Assembly (NCBI GenBank): GCA_937895955.1
Contig: CALAZI010000057.1
Span: 1 to 8,591 of the forward strand
DNA from: an uncultured Alphaproteobacteria bacterium
Lineage (GTDB): Bacteria; Pseudomonadota; Alphaproteobacteria; Caulobacterales; Parvularculaceae
Reading direction: 5' to 3'
DNA: 8,591 nt
The notes under the pieces are model-generated. The model was not told the origin of the DNA, did not search any database, and saw nothing but the letters and a program-made list of their open reading frames with translations. Both the position numbers and the translations under genes were made by a program. This document shows, piece by piece, positions 1 to 6,859 of the stretch (within the stretch, counting starts at the first letter, position 1; every line of letters begins with the position of its first letter).

Positions 1-306
1 ACGCCGATCGGCATCGACGCTTCGTTGACATGGCGTTACATGACGAGCGTCGATCTCTTCGGCATTCCGAACCCGGATGCGAGCGTAAATCGCGACCACA
101 CGCTTGGGAGCCGCAATTACATCGACCTTGCGGCGTCCTATAACCTGACCGAGAAATGGAATGTCCGCGTCGGCGTGAACAACCTCCTCGACAAGGACCC
201 GCCGCTGACCGCCCAGCAATCGGGTTTCAACAACGGCAACACCTATCCGCAGACGTATGACTCGCAGGGTCGTTACCTCTTTATTGGAACGACGATCGAC
301 TTCTGA
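1..306 (+). CDS. TonB-dependent outer-membrane receptor, C-terminal fragment
   Basis: This is the 3' end of a gene that begins before the window; 101 codons are visible and the frame is open from base 1. The protein reads as the last beta strands of a TonB-dependent receptor barrel: alternating hydrophobic/polar strands, the typical 'VRVGVNNLLDKDPP' turn, an 'NTYPQTYDSQGRYLFIG' segment and a terminal phenylalanine (TIDF), the usual signal for outer-membrane barrel insertion. Such receptors import siderophores, vitamins, sugars or other large ligands with energy from TonB-ExbBD. The ligand cannot be told because the plug domain and most of the barrel are missing. A strong terminator lies 26 bases after the stop, so this is the last gene of its transcript. 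The FecI-like sigma gene downstream could be functionally linked to it, but that is inference. Confidence 0.9.
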   Translation, partial: TPIGIDASLTWRYMTSVDLFGIPNPDASVNRDHTLGSRNYIDLAASYNLTEKWNVRVGVNNLLDKDPPLTAQQSGFNNGNTYPQTYDSQGRYLFIGTTIDF

Positions 307-332
307 CGGTTAATAGCCGAGACCAGGATTGA

Positions 333-361
333 GCGGCGGGCCTTCGGGCCCGCCGCTTTTT
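333..361 (+). terminator. Rho-independent terminator after the TonB-dependent receptor gene
   Basis: A perfect 10-bp G+C inverted repeat (333-342 with 347-356) encloses a TTCG tetraloop and is followed by five T residues (357-361). It lies 26 bases after the receptor stop codon. This is a textbook intrinsic terminator and separates the receptor transcript from the sigma-factor gene. Confidence 0.93.
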
Positions 362-794
362 CGTGCGCATGACGAGTTCAGTTCTGGAACCCGGCCTGAT
401 TGAGCCGCGCGTAGCGATCCGCGTTCATCCTGTTGAAACGCGGCATGGTCATGCGGCTGGTCGGAGGAATTGCGGTCGCGGCTCCGCCCTTGCAAAAGCC
501 GGTATAAAGGACGAAATCAAGCGGGCGAGTTTTCGGCGAATGAGATCGAGACCGAAGCTACGCAGGGCTTTCTTGCATCGCTTCGGCCTCGACTCTCAGA
601 GAGAGATCGCGATCGCGGATCTACATCGCTAACGACGATTCCCCCGCGCTTATCCCTCAATCGGAGTTTGAACGCGTTGGGTTTTGCTTTGCCCCTGGCA
701 GGGGAAATTTCCGGCAGCCTTCATATCCCGTGTCGTTTCTCGCCGCGCCCGCGCGTCATTGTCACGAATCCCGGTTTTCTCAGGGAATTAGGGC
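362..794. other. Gene-poor intergenic region upstream of the ECF sigma gene
   Basis: About 430 bases have no convincing gene. The open frames that cross it are rich in arginine and serine, lack good ribosome-binding sites, match no family I recognise, and one runs out of frame into the sigma gene. Visible structure is modest: a self-complementary GC/AT block (CGCGATCGCG, 608-617), a short CTCTC-A-GAGAG dyad (593-603) and a CCCCT-GGC-AGGGG hairpin (692-704) just before a GGAAAT box. The region probably holds the promoter and a long leader for the sigma gene. A small RNA cannot be excluded, but I see no terminator that would end one. Confidence 0.5.
703..731 (+). promoter_or_regulatory. Candidate ECF-type promoter for the FecI-like sigma gene
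   Basis: A GGAAAT box (703-708) resembles the -35 element used by FecI-type ECF sigma factors. It is followed after 17 bases by TCCCGT (726-731), loosely like the FecI -10. It lies about 60 bases upstream of the sigma start codon, a suitable place for autoregulation. The match is short and could be chance. Confidence 0.2.
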
Positions 795-1442
795 TTGGGC
801 GGTTCGCTGCAATCGACGGAGCGTCGCGCTCTTCAGCGCGCGGCCATAGAAAGAGCATTTCGCGAAGAAGGCGAAATGCTCCTCCGGTGGCTGTCGGCGA
901 AGCTCAGAAACAAAGACGATGCGCAGGACGTGCTTCAATCCGTCTATGCGCGCGCAATCGCATTCAGCGACGCCAATGAAATCGAAAACGCGAAGGCGCT
1001 GATCTTTCGCGTCGCATCGCGCCTCGCCGTCGATGAAATCCGCCGCCGCGCCCGGTCCAGAGCCAATGACGCAGCGGCAGGCGCGAGCGAGGAGCAGAAT
1101 GCGATCGCTTTCGTGCCGTCAGATGCGCCGAGCAGCGAGCAGACGATCATCGCCCGTGAGGAATATCAGTCAACCATGCGCGCGTTGGGCGCGCTTCCTT
1201 CGAAGGCTCGCGCCGCCTTCCTGTTGAACAGAGTTTACGGATACACCTACGCCGAGATCGCAACAGAACTCGGCGTATCAGTCAGCAGCGTTGAAAAATA
1301 CATGATTAGCGCGCTCAAACAATTGCGCCGCGTCAATCCGGGCCGCATGGCTGCGCGCGAGCGCGGCGCAAAATTCGACGCCGATCCCGGCGTCTGCGAC
1401 TTCCTGACCTTCGCCGCCGGCAAGGGCCCGCGGCGCGTTTGA
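795..1442 (+). CDS. FecI-like ECF RNA polymerase sigma factor (sigma-70 family)
   Basis: The 215-residue protein has the two ECF sigma domains. Sigma-2 spans about residues 16-90, with the core-binding helix 'DAQDVLQSVYARA' at 42-54 and a basic helix 'VDEIRRRARSR'. Sigma-4 spans about 120-178, with the helix-turn-helix 'TYAEIATELGVSVSSVEKYM' recognising the -35 element. The run-up 'LLRWLSAKLRNKDDAQDVLQ' and the 'VEKYMISALKQLR' helix are most like the FecI group. The TTG at 795 is chosen because an in-frame TAG (789-791) precedes it and the next ATG (residue 28) would cut sigma-2; an AGGG lies 9 bases upstream. About 35 residues follow sigma-4, longer than usual. FecI-type genes normally sit beside fecR; here the next gene is a MarR regulator, so the anti-sigma control is elsewhere or absent. 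Confidence 0.88.
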   Translation: MGGSLQSTERRALQRAAIERAFREEGEMLLRWLSAKLRNKDDAQDVLQSVYARAIAFSDANEIENAKALIFRVASRLAVDEIRRRARSRANDAAAGASEEQNAIAFVPSDAPSSEQTIIAREEYQSTMRALGALPSKARAAFLLNRVYGYTYAEIATELGVSVSSVEKYMISALKQLRRVNPGRMAARERGAKFDADPGVCDFLTFAAGKGPRRV

Positions 1443-1487
1443 GGGACCGCCGCGGATACGACTTGCCAGGTCGCCGCGCTTAATTTA

Positions 1488-1497
1488 CAAACGTTTG
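1488..1497. promoter_or_regulatory. Palindromic candidate operator (CAAACGTTTG) upstream of the marR-type gene
   Basis: A perfect 10-bp palindrome sits in an A+T-rich patch (1481-1507), 20 bases before the GTG start of the MarR gene. The bases around it (TAATTTA on the left, CATAATATTT on the right) look promoter-like. MarR dimers commonly bind such dyads over their own promoters, so autorepression of the marR-TPR unit is the simple reading. No convincing -35/-10 pair with normal spacing could be assigned. Confidence 0.5.
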
Positions 1498-1507
1498 CAT
1501 AATATTT

Positions 1508-1511
1508 GGAG
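1508..1511 (+). promoter_or_regulatory. Shine-Dalgarno site (GGAG) fixing the GTG start of the MarR gene
   Basis: GGAG, continued by AA, lies five bases before GTG at 1517. It is the only good ribosome-binding site in this area and supports the GTG rather than an internal ATG, such as residue 16 of the predicted protein. Confidence 0.7.
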
Positions 1512-1516
1512 AAGTC

Positions 1517-2011
1517 GTGACGCCCTTCGATTATGATCGTTTCGGCGCGGCCTTTGTCGACATGCGCCTGCACCGCCTGCGCGTTCTCATCACCGAGCAG
1601 AGCGACGAGCTTTTTCGCGAGCGCGGGATCGAAGCGTCGTCGGCTGCGGCGTCGGTTCTGTTGTTGTTGCTGGAAAGGAAACACGCCAGCATCACCCAGA
1701 TCGCCGAGGCGCTCGGCTATTCGCATCAGCTCATCAATCACCGTCTCAAACAGCTTGAAGCGCTCGGGCTGCTGGCGCGCATCGTCGATGCGCGCGACCG
1801 GCGCAAATGGCTCGTCAAGCTGACCGCGAAGGGGCGCGCCGAGGCGAATAGGGTCGCCGGTATTCTGCCCCTGATCGCCTCGGCGTTCGACGCGCTGTTC
1901 GCGCGCGCGGGCATCGATCTTTCCGCCGCGCTTGAAGACGCGCGCGCCGATCTTGTTTCAACGTCGTTGTCGGCGCGCGTCGCGTCCGGCCGGCCAAGAA
2001 AAAGGGCATGA
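1517..2011 (+). CDS. MarR-family winged helix-turn-helix transcriptional regulator
   Basis: The 164-residue protein is of normal MarR length. An N-terminal dimerisation helix (about 7-36) is followed by a winged helix: recognition HTH at about 58-82 ('ASITQIAEALGYSHQLINHRLKQLEALGLL') and a wing at 88-103 carrying the family's 'DxRDRR' motif (DARDRR), then 'LTAKGRAEA' and C-terminal helices. MarR proteins usually repress their own operon and release DNA when a small phenolic or other ligand, or an oxidant, is bound. The protein has no cysteine, so thiol-based sensing is unlikely. The next gene starts one base after this stop, so they form one transcript, and the palindrome at 1488-1497 is the likely binding site. 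The ligand is unknown. Confidence 0.9.
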   Translation: MTPFDYDRFGAAFVDMRLHRLRVLITEQSDELFRERGIEASSAAASVLLLLLERKHASITQIAEALGYSHQLINHRLKQLEALGLLARIVDARDRRKWLVKLTAKGRAEANRVAGILPLIASAFDALFARAGIDLSAALEDARADLVSTSLSARVASGRPRKRA

Positions 2012-2012
2012 G

Positions 2013-2936
2013 ATGAGTAAGAATGTTTTTCGCGCCGCCGCCCGTCTTGCTTTCGTCTGCGTCATATCCCTCTCGGCGCTTTCCCTGTCGACGGCGTTCG
2101 CCGCGACGCAGGAAGAAGCGGACGCGAAATTCGCCGCCGGGGATTGGCTCGCTGCGGCTTCCGACTATCGCGCGCTTCTGGCGGAAGATGGCGCAAATGC
2201 GCAGAACTGGTACAATCTCGGCGCCGCCCTTTTCGCGCTGGAAGACTACGCCGGCGCGAAAAGAGCGTATCGGGCTGCAATCGACGCGGGTTACGCGCGC
2301 ATCCCCCGCGCGCGCGTGCAGTTAGCGCGCATCGCTATGGCGGAAGGACGCAGGAAAGACGCGCTGAAAGAGCTTGAGAAAGTCGCGCAAAGCGGCGCGC
2401 CGAGCGGGCGCTATTTGCGCGAACTGCCGGACTTTGCGCCGCTTCTTGACGATGAGCGCTTCAAGAAAGTCGTTCTCGCGCTGACGCCTTGCGCGGACGG
2501 CCATCACCGCGATTTCGATTTCTGGCTCGGCGAATGGGACGTTTACGGGAACGGCAGTCAGACTCCGACAGCCTCGAGTCGCATTTCCATACGCGAGGAA
2601 GGCTGCGTTATTTTTGAGGAGTATTCGGTGGCCGGCGCCTTTTCCGGCGTGTCGATCAATTTCTACGATCCGGCGAAGGAAAAATGGCACCAAACCTGGA
2701 TGTCGAGCAGCGCGGGAAGCGTCTATATCGAGGGCGGAGTGAACCTCGACGGCGCGATGGTGCTGACCGATGACGGGCTCGATATTGCGAAGATCACCGG
2801 CGTCCTCAATCGCGTCACCTGGACGCCCAACCCGGATGGGACGGTGCGCCAGTTCTGGGAATCATCCTCGGACGGCGGCGCGACATGGTCAGTCGCTTTC
2901 GACGGTCTTTATAAAAAAAAGAAGGCGGCGGAATAG
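2013..2936 (+). CDS. Exported TPR-like protein with C-terminal DUF1579-like beta domain
   Basis: The 307-residue protein starts at ATG 2013, with AAGGG seven bases upstream. This choice gives a clean signal peptide (residues 1-30, hydrophobic 'LAFVCVISLSALSLS', cleavage after AFA); the longer frame from 1932 would bury it. Residues about 34-127 form TPR-like helices ('NWYNLGAALFALEDYAGAKRAYRAAI' at 65-90 is a clear repeat). Residues 166-303 are a separate domain starting 'RDFDFWLGEWDVYG' and continuing through 'SINFYDPAKEKWHQTW' to 'TPNPDGTVRQFWESSSDGGATW'. This has the look of the DUF1579/lipocalin-like families, whose role is not settled. It probably acts in the periplasm. It is co-transcribed with the MarR gene, so its level probably responds to that regulator's ligand. 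No enzymatic motif is visible. Confidence 0.82.
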   Translation: MSKNVFRAAARLAFVCVISLSALSLSTAFAATQEEADAKFAAGDWLAAASDYRALLAEDGANAQNWYNLGAALFALEDYAGAKRAYRAAIDAGYARIPRARVQLARIAMAEGRRKDALKELEKVAQSGAPSGRYLRELPDFAPLLDDERFKKVVLALTPCADGHHRDFDFWLGEWDVYGNGSQTPTASSRISIREEGCVIFEEYSVAGAFSGVSINFYDPAKEKWHQTWMSSSAGSVYIEGGVNLDGAMVLTDDGLDIAKITGVLNRVTWTPNPDGTVRQFWESSSDGGATWSVAFDGLYKKKKAAE

Positions 2937-2983
2937 GGCGGCCCTGAAACTGACCGAGCGATCGGAATGCTTTTCCGCAGGAC

Positions 2984-3769
2984 TCAAATGGTTGTCGCGC
3001 GCCGCAGAAAAGCGGGCGTGAGCGAAAAGAAGCGCCTGAATTCGCGGGTCATATGACTTTGGTCGGCGTACCCGCAGGCCAGACTGATTTCAGAAAGCGG
3101 CGCGGCCTGTTTGATTATGCGGTAAAACGCGCGCTCGGCGCGGACGCGCTGGCGAAATTCGCCAATGCTGCAACCATGTTGACGACGAAACTTTTTCGTC
3201 AGGGTTATCGGATGCATGCCCGCCTCATCCGCAAGTTCGTCAAGCGATGGCGGCGCCTGCATCGATAGGGAGATCCTGTCGATAATACGGGCGAACCAGT
3301 CATCGCGAGTCGGCGCATCCTCACCAGAAACATGTTTGGAAAGGCATTCAATATGTGCATGTGCGAGGCCGCCTGCATTTTGAATCGTGCGGCTGATCAA
3401 TGTCGAAATCAGATAATAGGAATGAGAATCCTCCAGTCGGCGGGGCGCGCGCGTTGGATGGGCTGATCCGAAATTTTTCATAGCGGGAAGATTGAAAAAG
3501 ATGAATTGTCCGCCGGATTCGGTGACCGAACAGTTATGCTCCGCCCCGCGCGGAACGCAAGCCGCGTAGCTGGCGGGCGCTTCGATGTCGCCGAACGCCG
3601 ATTCTATCCGCAAGCCGCCCTTCAGCGCCACATAGAGACTGAGGCCGTCGGTGTTTCTGCGCCGCCATTGGGCGCCGTCCGGCGCGGCGCCATGCCGAAC
3701 CAACGGTCTCGGACCGCTCGGCTGAGCCGGCGCGGGGTAGGCTCGGCTGAGATCGAAGACAGCTTTCAT
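2984..3769 (-). CDS. AraC-family transcriptional regulator
   Basis: The 261-residue protein has an N-terminal cupin-like sensing half (about 40-95, with 'CVPRGAEHNCSV' typical of the AraC beta barrel) and a C-terminal double helix-turn-helix (about 160-257). The first HTH lies in 'SLDELADEAGMHPITLTKKFRRQ' (175-197). The second is 'LSEISLACGYADQSHMTREFRRFF' (225-248), followed by the characteristic 'SLTPAFLRR'. AraC proteins mostly activate neighbouring genes on binding a small molecule. The gene is divergent from the secreted metallo-beta-lactamase-fold gene, its likely target, and converges on the TPR gene with 47 bases between. The ATG at 3769 has only a weak AGG directly before it, so translation may be weak or leaderless; the start is less certain than the gene. 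Confidence 0.9.
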   Translation of the reverse strand: MKAVFDLSRAYPAPAQPSGPRPLVRHGAAPDGAQWRRRNTDGLSLYVALKGGLRIESAFGDIEAPASYAACVPRGAEHNCSVTESGGQFIFFNLPAMKNFGSAHPTRAPRRLEDSHSYYLISTLISRTIQNAGGLAHAHIECLSKHVSGEDAPTRDDWFARIIDRISLSMQAPPSLDELADEAGMHPITLTKKFRRQHGCSIGEFRQRVRAERAFYRIIKQAAPLSEISLACGYADQSHMTREFRRFFSLTPAFLRRATTI

Positions 3770-3938
3770 CCTATTGAAATATACAGAAAAAAATGAAAGA
3801 GATATTGCGCTATAGATCGCTTCATCGCGTCAGGCCGGCGAACCGTCGCACAATGTCGGCGGCGGCTTAATTCATTCAAGACCGACATCCGCATGGGCGC
3901 GTAAGTTTCGCGCGTAAGCTGCTGGGACGGATTGCTTT
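3770..3938. promoter_or_regulatory. Divergent promoter region between the AraC-type and MBL-fold genes
   Basis: These 169 bases must hold both promoters. The side nearest the AraC gene is A+T-rich, with a TATATT on the minus strand (plus-strand AATATA, 3778-3783) eight bases before the AraC ATG. If it is a -10, the transcript would be nearly leaderless. On the other side a 9-bp direct repeat GCGCGTAAG occurs at 3897-3905 and 3910-3918 (13 bases apart), just before the GGGACGG ribosome-binding site (3924-3930) of the downstream gene. Direct repeats are the usual AraC target form, but the normal pitch is nearer 20-21 bases, so this is suggestive only. Confidence 0.5.
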
Positions 3939-5567
3939 ATGATTTTTCGCGTCATTTTCGCTATGGCGGCCGCGTGCGTCGCGCTTTTTTCCTCGCCGCC
4001 TACTTTCGCCGCCGACACGGCTGAAGACCTGCTCGGCGAGATTGTTGAGGCCTATGGCGGCGCAAAGGCGCTGGACGCGATCCGGCAGATTGAGTTTGAT
4101 TCAGCCGGCTATTTTATCGCTCGCTATCAAAGCCGTACGACGCATGAGCCGTATGACCGCCTGCCTGTCAGGACGTTCGCCGCACTCGACTATATTAGCG
4201 AAAAAGGGGTGTGGGACAACATCAGCACCTGGCCGGGCGAGTTGAACATGGGCTCAAGATCGATTGCTAACGGCGATCAAAGCATGACCCTAAACACAAT
4301 TCTCAAGACTTACGAAGAAGGCTCGATGCAATCCTTCGCATCCATGAAAAGCTCAACGGCGCAATGGTTGACGCCGATGTTGGTCAAATTGATGGCGAGC
4401 AATTCGAGTGAGGTCGCCCTTGGCGGAAAAGTCGAATTTCGCAACATCGCGTATGATACGCTGCGCTATCGAGATCATTATGTAATTTATGTAAATCCCA
4501 AGACCCGGCTGATTAACGCCATTGCGACAACGGAAGGCGGCATGTGGGATCACACGATCGACGAAGACGAGACGGTCCATGTGCTTCGCTATTACGACGG
4601 ATATGTAAAGACCGGCGGCGTCTGGTTTCCGACACGCTATAATCAGTTTGTGAACGGCGTCGTCACGCAGGATCGCGCGATATATCATCTCGCCATCAAT
4701 CAGCCGGTCAACGCTTATTTGAAAAGGCCTGACGGGTTTGAAGCGGCCGACACCAGCGGCTATGGCGGCGAGGGGCATGAGATTGCGGTCCGGAAGGCGG
4801 GCGAGGGTCTGTATGTCACCGGCAACGGCGAAACCCACGTTCTTTATGTGGAGCTCAAGGACTATTTCATCGCCATGGAGGCCGGCGATTTCCCCTCTCA
4901 CGCCGAAACCGCGCACAATGCGATGAAGCCGCATATGAAAGGCAAGCCGCTAAAATATATCGCGCCCTTGCATCACCATGACGATCATGCTTGGGCGACG
5001 CATTATTACGCGCGCAACGGCGTAACAATCCTCACGACTCCCGATAAGGAAGGGTTTGTGCGCAAATTGCTGGCGCGCAGTTGGGGCGAGCATGGACCGG
5101 TTGCAAATCCCGACTTTGAGTTTATCGACGGCGAAAGGTTAAGCTTGAAAGACGCGACGAACGCGTTCGACATTTTCGTCTGGCCGGATGCGCCGCATTC
5201 TGAAAACATGGTGATCGGTTATCATCCTCAATCAAAATCAATTTTCACAGGCGACTTCTATATCGGCTGGGGCGTAGCGAAAGGAAGCGGCGTCAGGCAG
5301 GGCGCGAATTTCGGCGCGCGTGCGCTAAGCCGGTGGATCAAGGAGCGCCAACAAGCCGGCGAGATCGGCGACGTGGAGAATTACATCACCGTTCACGGAC
5401 GCGCCTATACGCGCAAGGAGATGGAGGAGATGTTGTCGATTGAACGCACGGTGACGTCATTGCCCGAGAATGAGGCGTGGCCGACGGCGAGCTGGCCCGA
5501 TCGTTACGGCTTGCATGACGACACGGCGCAAAACCCGCGTCGCAGCAAGTTTCACATGGGCGACTAG
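3939..5567 (+). CDS. Secreted metallo-beta-lactamase-fold hydrolase with extra N-terminal domain
   Basis: The 542-residue protein begins with a signal peptide (residues 1-24, cleavage after TFA), so it acts in the periplasm or outside. Residues about 27-260 form a beta-rich N-terminal domain opening 'LLGEIVEAYGGAKALDAIRQIEFDSAGYF', a style seen in LolA-like and lipoprotein-sorting relatives; I do not assign it a function. Residues about 275-500 form an MBL fold with a complete ligand set: HxHxDH as H345, H347, D349, H350; H420 in 'APHSENMVIGY'; D439 in 'FTGDFY'; and H486 in 'TVHGR'. It should therefore bind two metal ions and hydrolyse an ester, amide, sulfate or similar bond. Substrate unknown; the length and N-terminal domain argue against a classical beta-lactamase. 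ATG 3939 is preceded by GGGACGG at eight bases. The divergent AraC gene is the likely regulator. Confidence 0.85.
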   Translation: MIFRVIFAMAAACVALFSSPPTFAADTAEDLLGEIVEAYGGAKALDAIRQIEFDSAGYFIARYQSRTTHEPYDRLPVRTFAALDYISEKGVWDNISTWPGELNMGSRSIANGDQSMTLNTILKTYEEGSMQSFASMKSSTAQWLTPMLVKLMASNSSEVALGGKVEFRNIAYDTLRYRDHYVIYVNPKTRLINAIATTEGGMWDHTIDEDETVHVLRYYDGYVKTGGVWFPTRYNQFVNGVVTQDRAIYHLAINQPVNAYLKRPDGFEAADTSGYGGEGHEIAVRKAGEGLYVTGNGETHVLYVELKDYFIAMEAGDFPSHAETAHNAMKPHMKGKPLKYIAPLHHHDDHAWATHYYARNGVTILTTPDKEGFVRKLLARSWGEHGPVANPDFEFIDGERLSLKDATNAFDIFVWPDAPHSENMVIGYHPQSKSIFTGDFYIGWGVAKGSGVRQGANFGARALSRWIKERQQAGEIGDVENYITVHGRAYTRKEMEEMLSIERTVTSLPENEAWPTASWPDRYGLHDDTAQNPRRSKFHMGD

Positions 5568-5662
5568 CGTTTCAGCGCGTGTTATGCGCTCTCGGCGTTG
5601 AGGAAGAGACCAAGCGCAGGAGTAAATCACGTTAAGAGAGCGGCGTTTGATATGGCGCGACG

Positions 5663-6859
5663 CTATTCGACCCGGTTCGCCAGCGCGCCCATTCTGTCGA
5701 CTTCGATCGTAACGAGCGCTCCAGGCTGCAAATAATCGCCGCTTTTGCGTGCGGCTCTGATATGCGCTTCGACGACATGCTTGGCGACGCCGCCTTTAAA
5801 GCCGCTTGCGGCCCAGGAAAATGCGCCCCGCAAATACGCGCTCGGATTCAGCCCCTTGAAGATCGTGCCGCCGGGCGTTCCGCCCATGATCATCGTTCGG
5901 GCGGGCAGGGCGCCCGTCTTGTCGAGCGGCAGCGCGGCGACCCCGCTCCGGTAACGCCACTCGATATCTTTCTTTTTCTGCGCTTCTGAGAAAATATTTT
6001 CGAAATCCCAGATCCATTGCGACGCCTTGACGCGCTGACGTTCTGCGCCGTCGACTGAAAGCTGCAAGGTCAGCGTCTCGACGAACGCGTCGAGGTCGCG
6101 TGGAACGACAAACAGATCGCCGACCGGCAGATAGCCCTCAGCGCTTTTGCCGGAGGTGAAGCCTTCGCCCGATTGCGGCTCCTGCGGATTGATCTCACGC
6201 AACAAAGTTGCGCGGTCGGTGACGTCGTTGCAAAGAATGAGGCCGCCGGAAACGATTTCACTCGGCGCGATATCCTTCAGTGCGACAAGACAAAGCTCGA
6301 CCTCGTAATCGAGCAGCGCATCGCCCGCCGGGATAGGCGCCCGCGAAGGGGTCGGCGCGACATATTTCGGAAACAGGAACGGCCCGCCGCCAACATCCGC
6401 CTCTTCGGCATGATCGCTGTAATTGGTTCCGGCCGCGATATGCCGATCGGATAAGGCGACCGGAATTGCGAGCGTGCGCGCATCCGCGACAATGCGCCTG
6501 TCGCTTCCTTCAATAATCGTGCGTGCGCCTTCATATCCAAGGCGATTGAAAAATGCGATTGCGTCTTCGCTGGCGAAGAGCGGAACGCCGACGATCTGTC
6601 CGGCCTCATAGGAAAGGACGGCGATCGTCACGCCGTCAGCGGTTCGCCCGAATGTCAACGCCTCGTCTAGCGGCGCAATGGCGATTGTCGGGGCCGGGGT
6701 CTCAATGAAGGGGCGCGTCAACTGGACTTTGGTGCGATCGTCAAACAACCCCGCAGCAACGGCCGCCGCTGCGCCGACAAGGAGAAACAGTAAAATCGCG
6801 CCGCTTATTCGAACAATCATGATGCGATTAATGCGCAGTGCGCGGCGGCGATCAATCAT
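5663..6859 (-). CDS. Membrane-anchored fumarylacetoacetate hydrolase-family protein
   Basis: The 398-residue protein opens with a basic stretch (MIDRRRALRINR) and one strongly hydrophobic segment (about 14-38), an uncleaved inner-membrane anchor or long signal. The remainder is an FAH-family fold: 'GTNYSDHAEE' (144-153), metal ligands E186 and E188 in 'DYEVEL', D212 in 'CNDVTDR', K238 in 'GKSAEGYLPVGDLFVVP', and the late 'IMGGTPGG' loop (324-331). FAH relatives cleave C-C bonds, isomerise or hydrate dicarbonyl acids in aromatic degradation, normally in the cytoplasm. Here the catalytic domain would face the periplasm, which is unusual. Its ATG overlaps the end of the upstream sigma gene by eight bases and has no Shine-Dalgarno, so translation is probably coupled. 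It is the last gene of the unit. Fold confident; substrate unknown. Confidence 0.87.
   Translation of the reverse strand: MIDRRRALRINRIMIVRISGAILLFLLVGAAAAVAAGLFDDRTKVQLTRPFIETPAPTIAIAPLDEALTFGRTADGVTIAVLSYEAGQIVGVPLFASEDAIAFFNRLGYEGARTIIEGSDRRIVADARTLAIPVALSDRHIAAGTNYSDHAEEADVGGGPFLFPKYVAPTPSRAPIPAGDALLDYEVELCLVALKDIAPSEIVSGGLILCNDVTDRATLLREINPQEPQSGEGFTSGKSAEGYLPVGDLFVVPRDLDAFVETLTLQLSVDGAERQRVKASQWIWDFENIFSEAQKKKDIEWRYRSGVAALPLDKTGALPARTMIMGGTPGGTIFKGLNPSAYLRGAFSWAASGFKGGVAKHVVEAHIRAARKSGDYLQPGALVTIEVDRMGALANRVE

Noticed and set aside
760..765. TGTCAC, like the ECF41 -35 element, 30 bases before the FecI-like sigma gene
   Set aside because: No CGTC-type -10 follows at 16-17 bases, so there is no support for an ECF41-dependent promoter.
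470..979. Long plus-strand open frame across the intergenic region and the start of the sigma gene
   Set aside because: The sequence is low-complexity Arg/Ser-rich, has no ribosome-binding site and overlaps the well-supported sigma gene in another frame.
1247..1741. 164-codon minus-strand open frame across the sigma/MarR junction
   Set aside because: It runs through the MarR operator and both genes; its product has a glutamine run and no known fold.
1932..2012. Longer N-terminus for the TPR protein starting at 1932
   Set aside because: It overlaps the MarR gene, lacks a ribosome-binding site and would place 27 basic residues before an otherwise clear signal peptide.
2954..2965. CCGA-GCGA-TCGG hairpin between the convergent TPR and AraC genes
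   Set aside because: A 4-bp stem and a broken T tract are too weak for a terminator call.
4353..4934. 193-codon minus-strand open frame inside the MBL-fold gene
   Set aside because: It is antisense to a gene with clear catalytic motifs, and its predicted protein shows no recognisable domain; such shadows are common in G+C-rich DNA.
5574..5590. Short AGCGC/GCGCT hairpin between the convergent MBL and FAH genes
   Set aside because: It has only a 5-bp stem with a 7-base loop and no T tract, so it is not supported as a terminator; the 95-base gap otherwise shows nothing.
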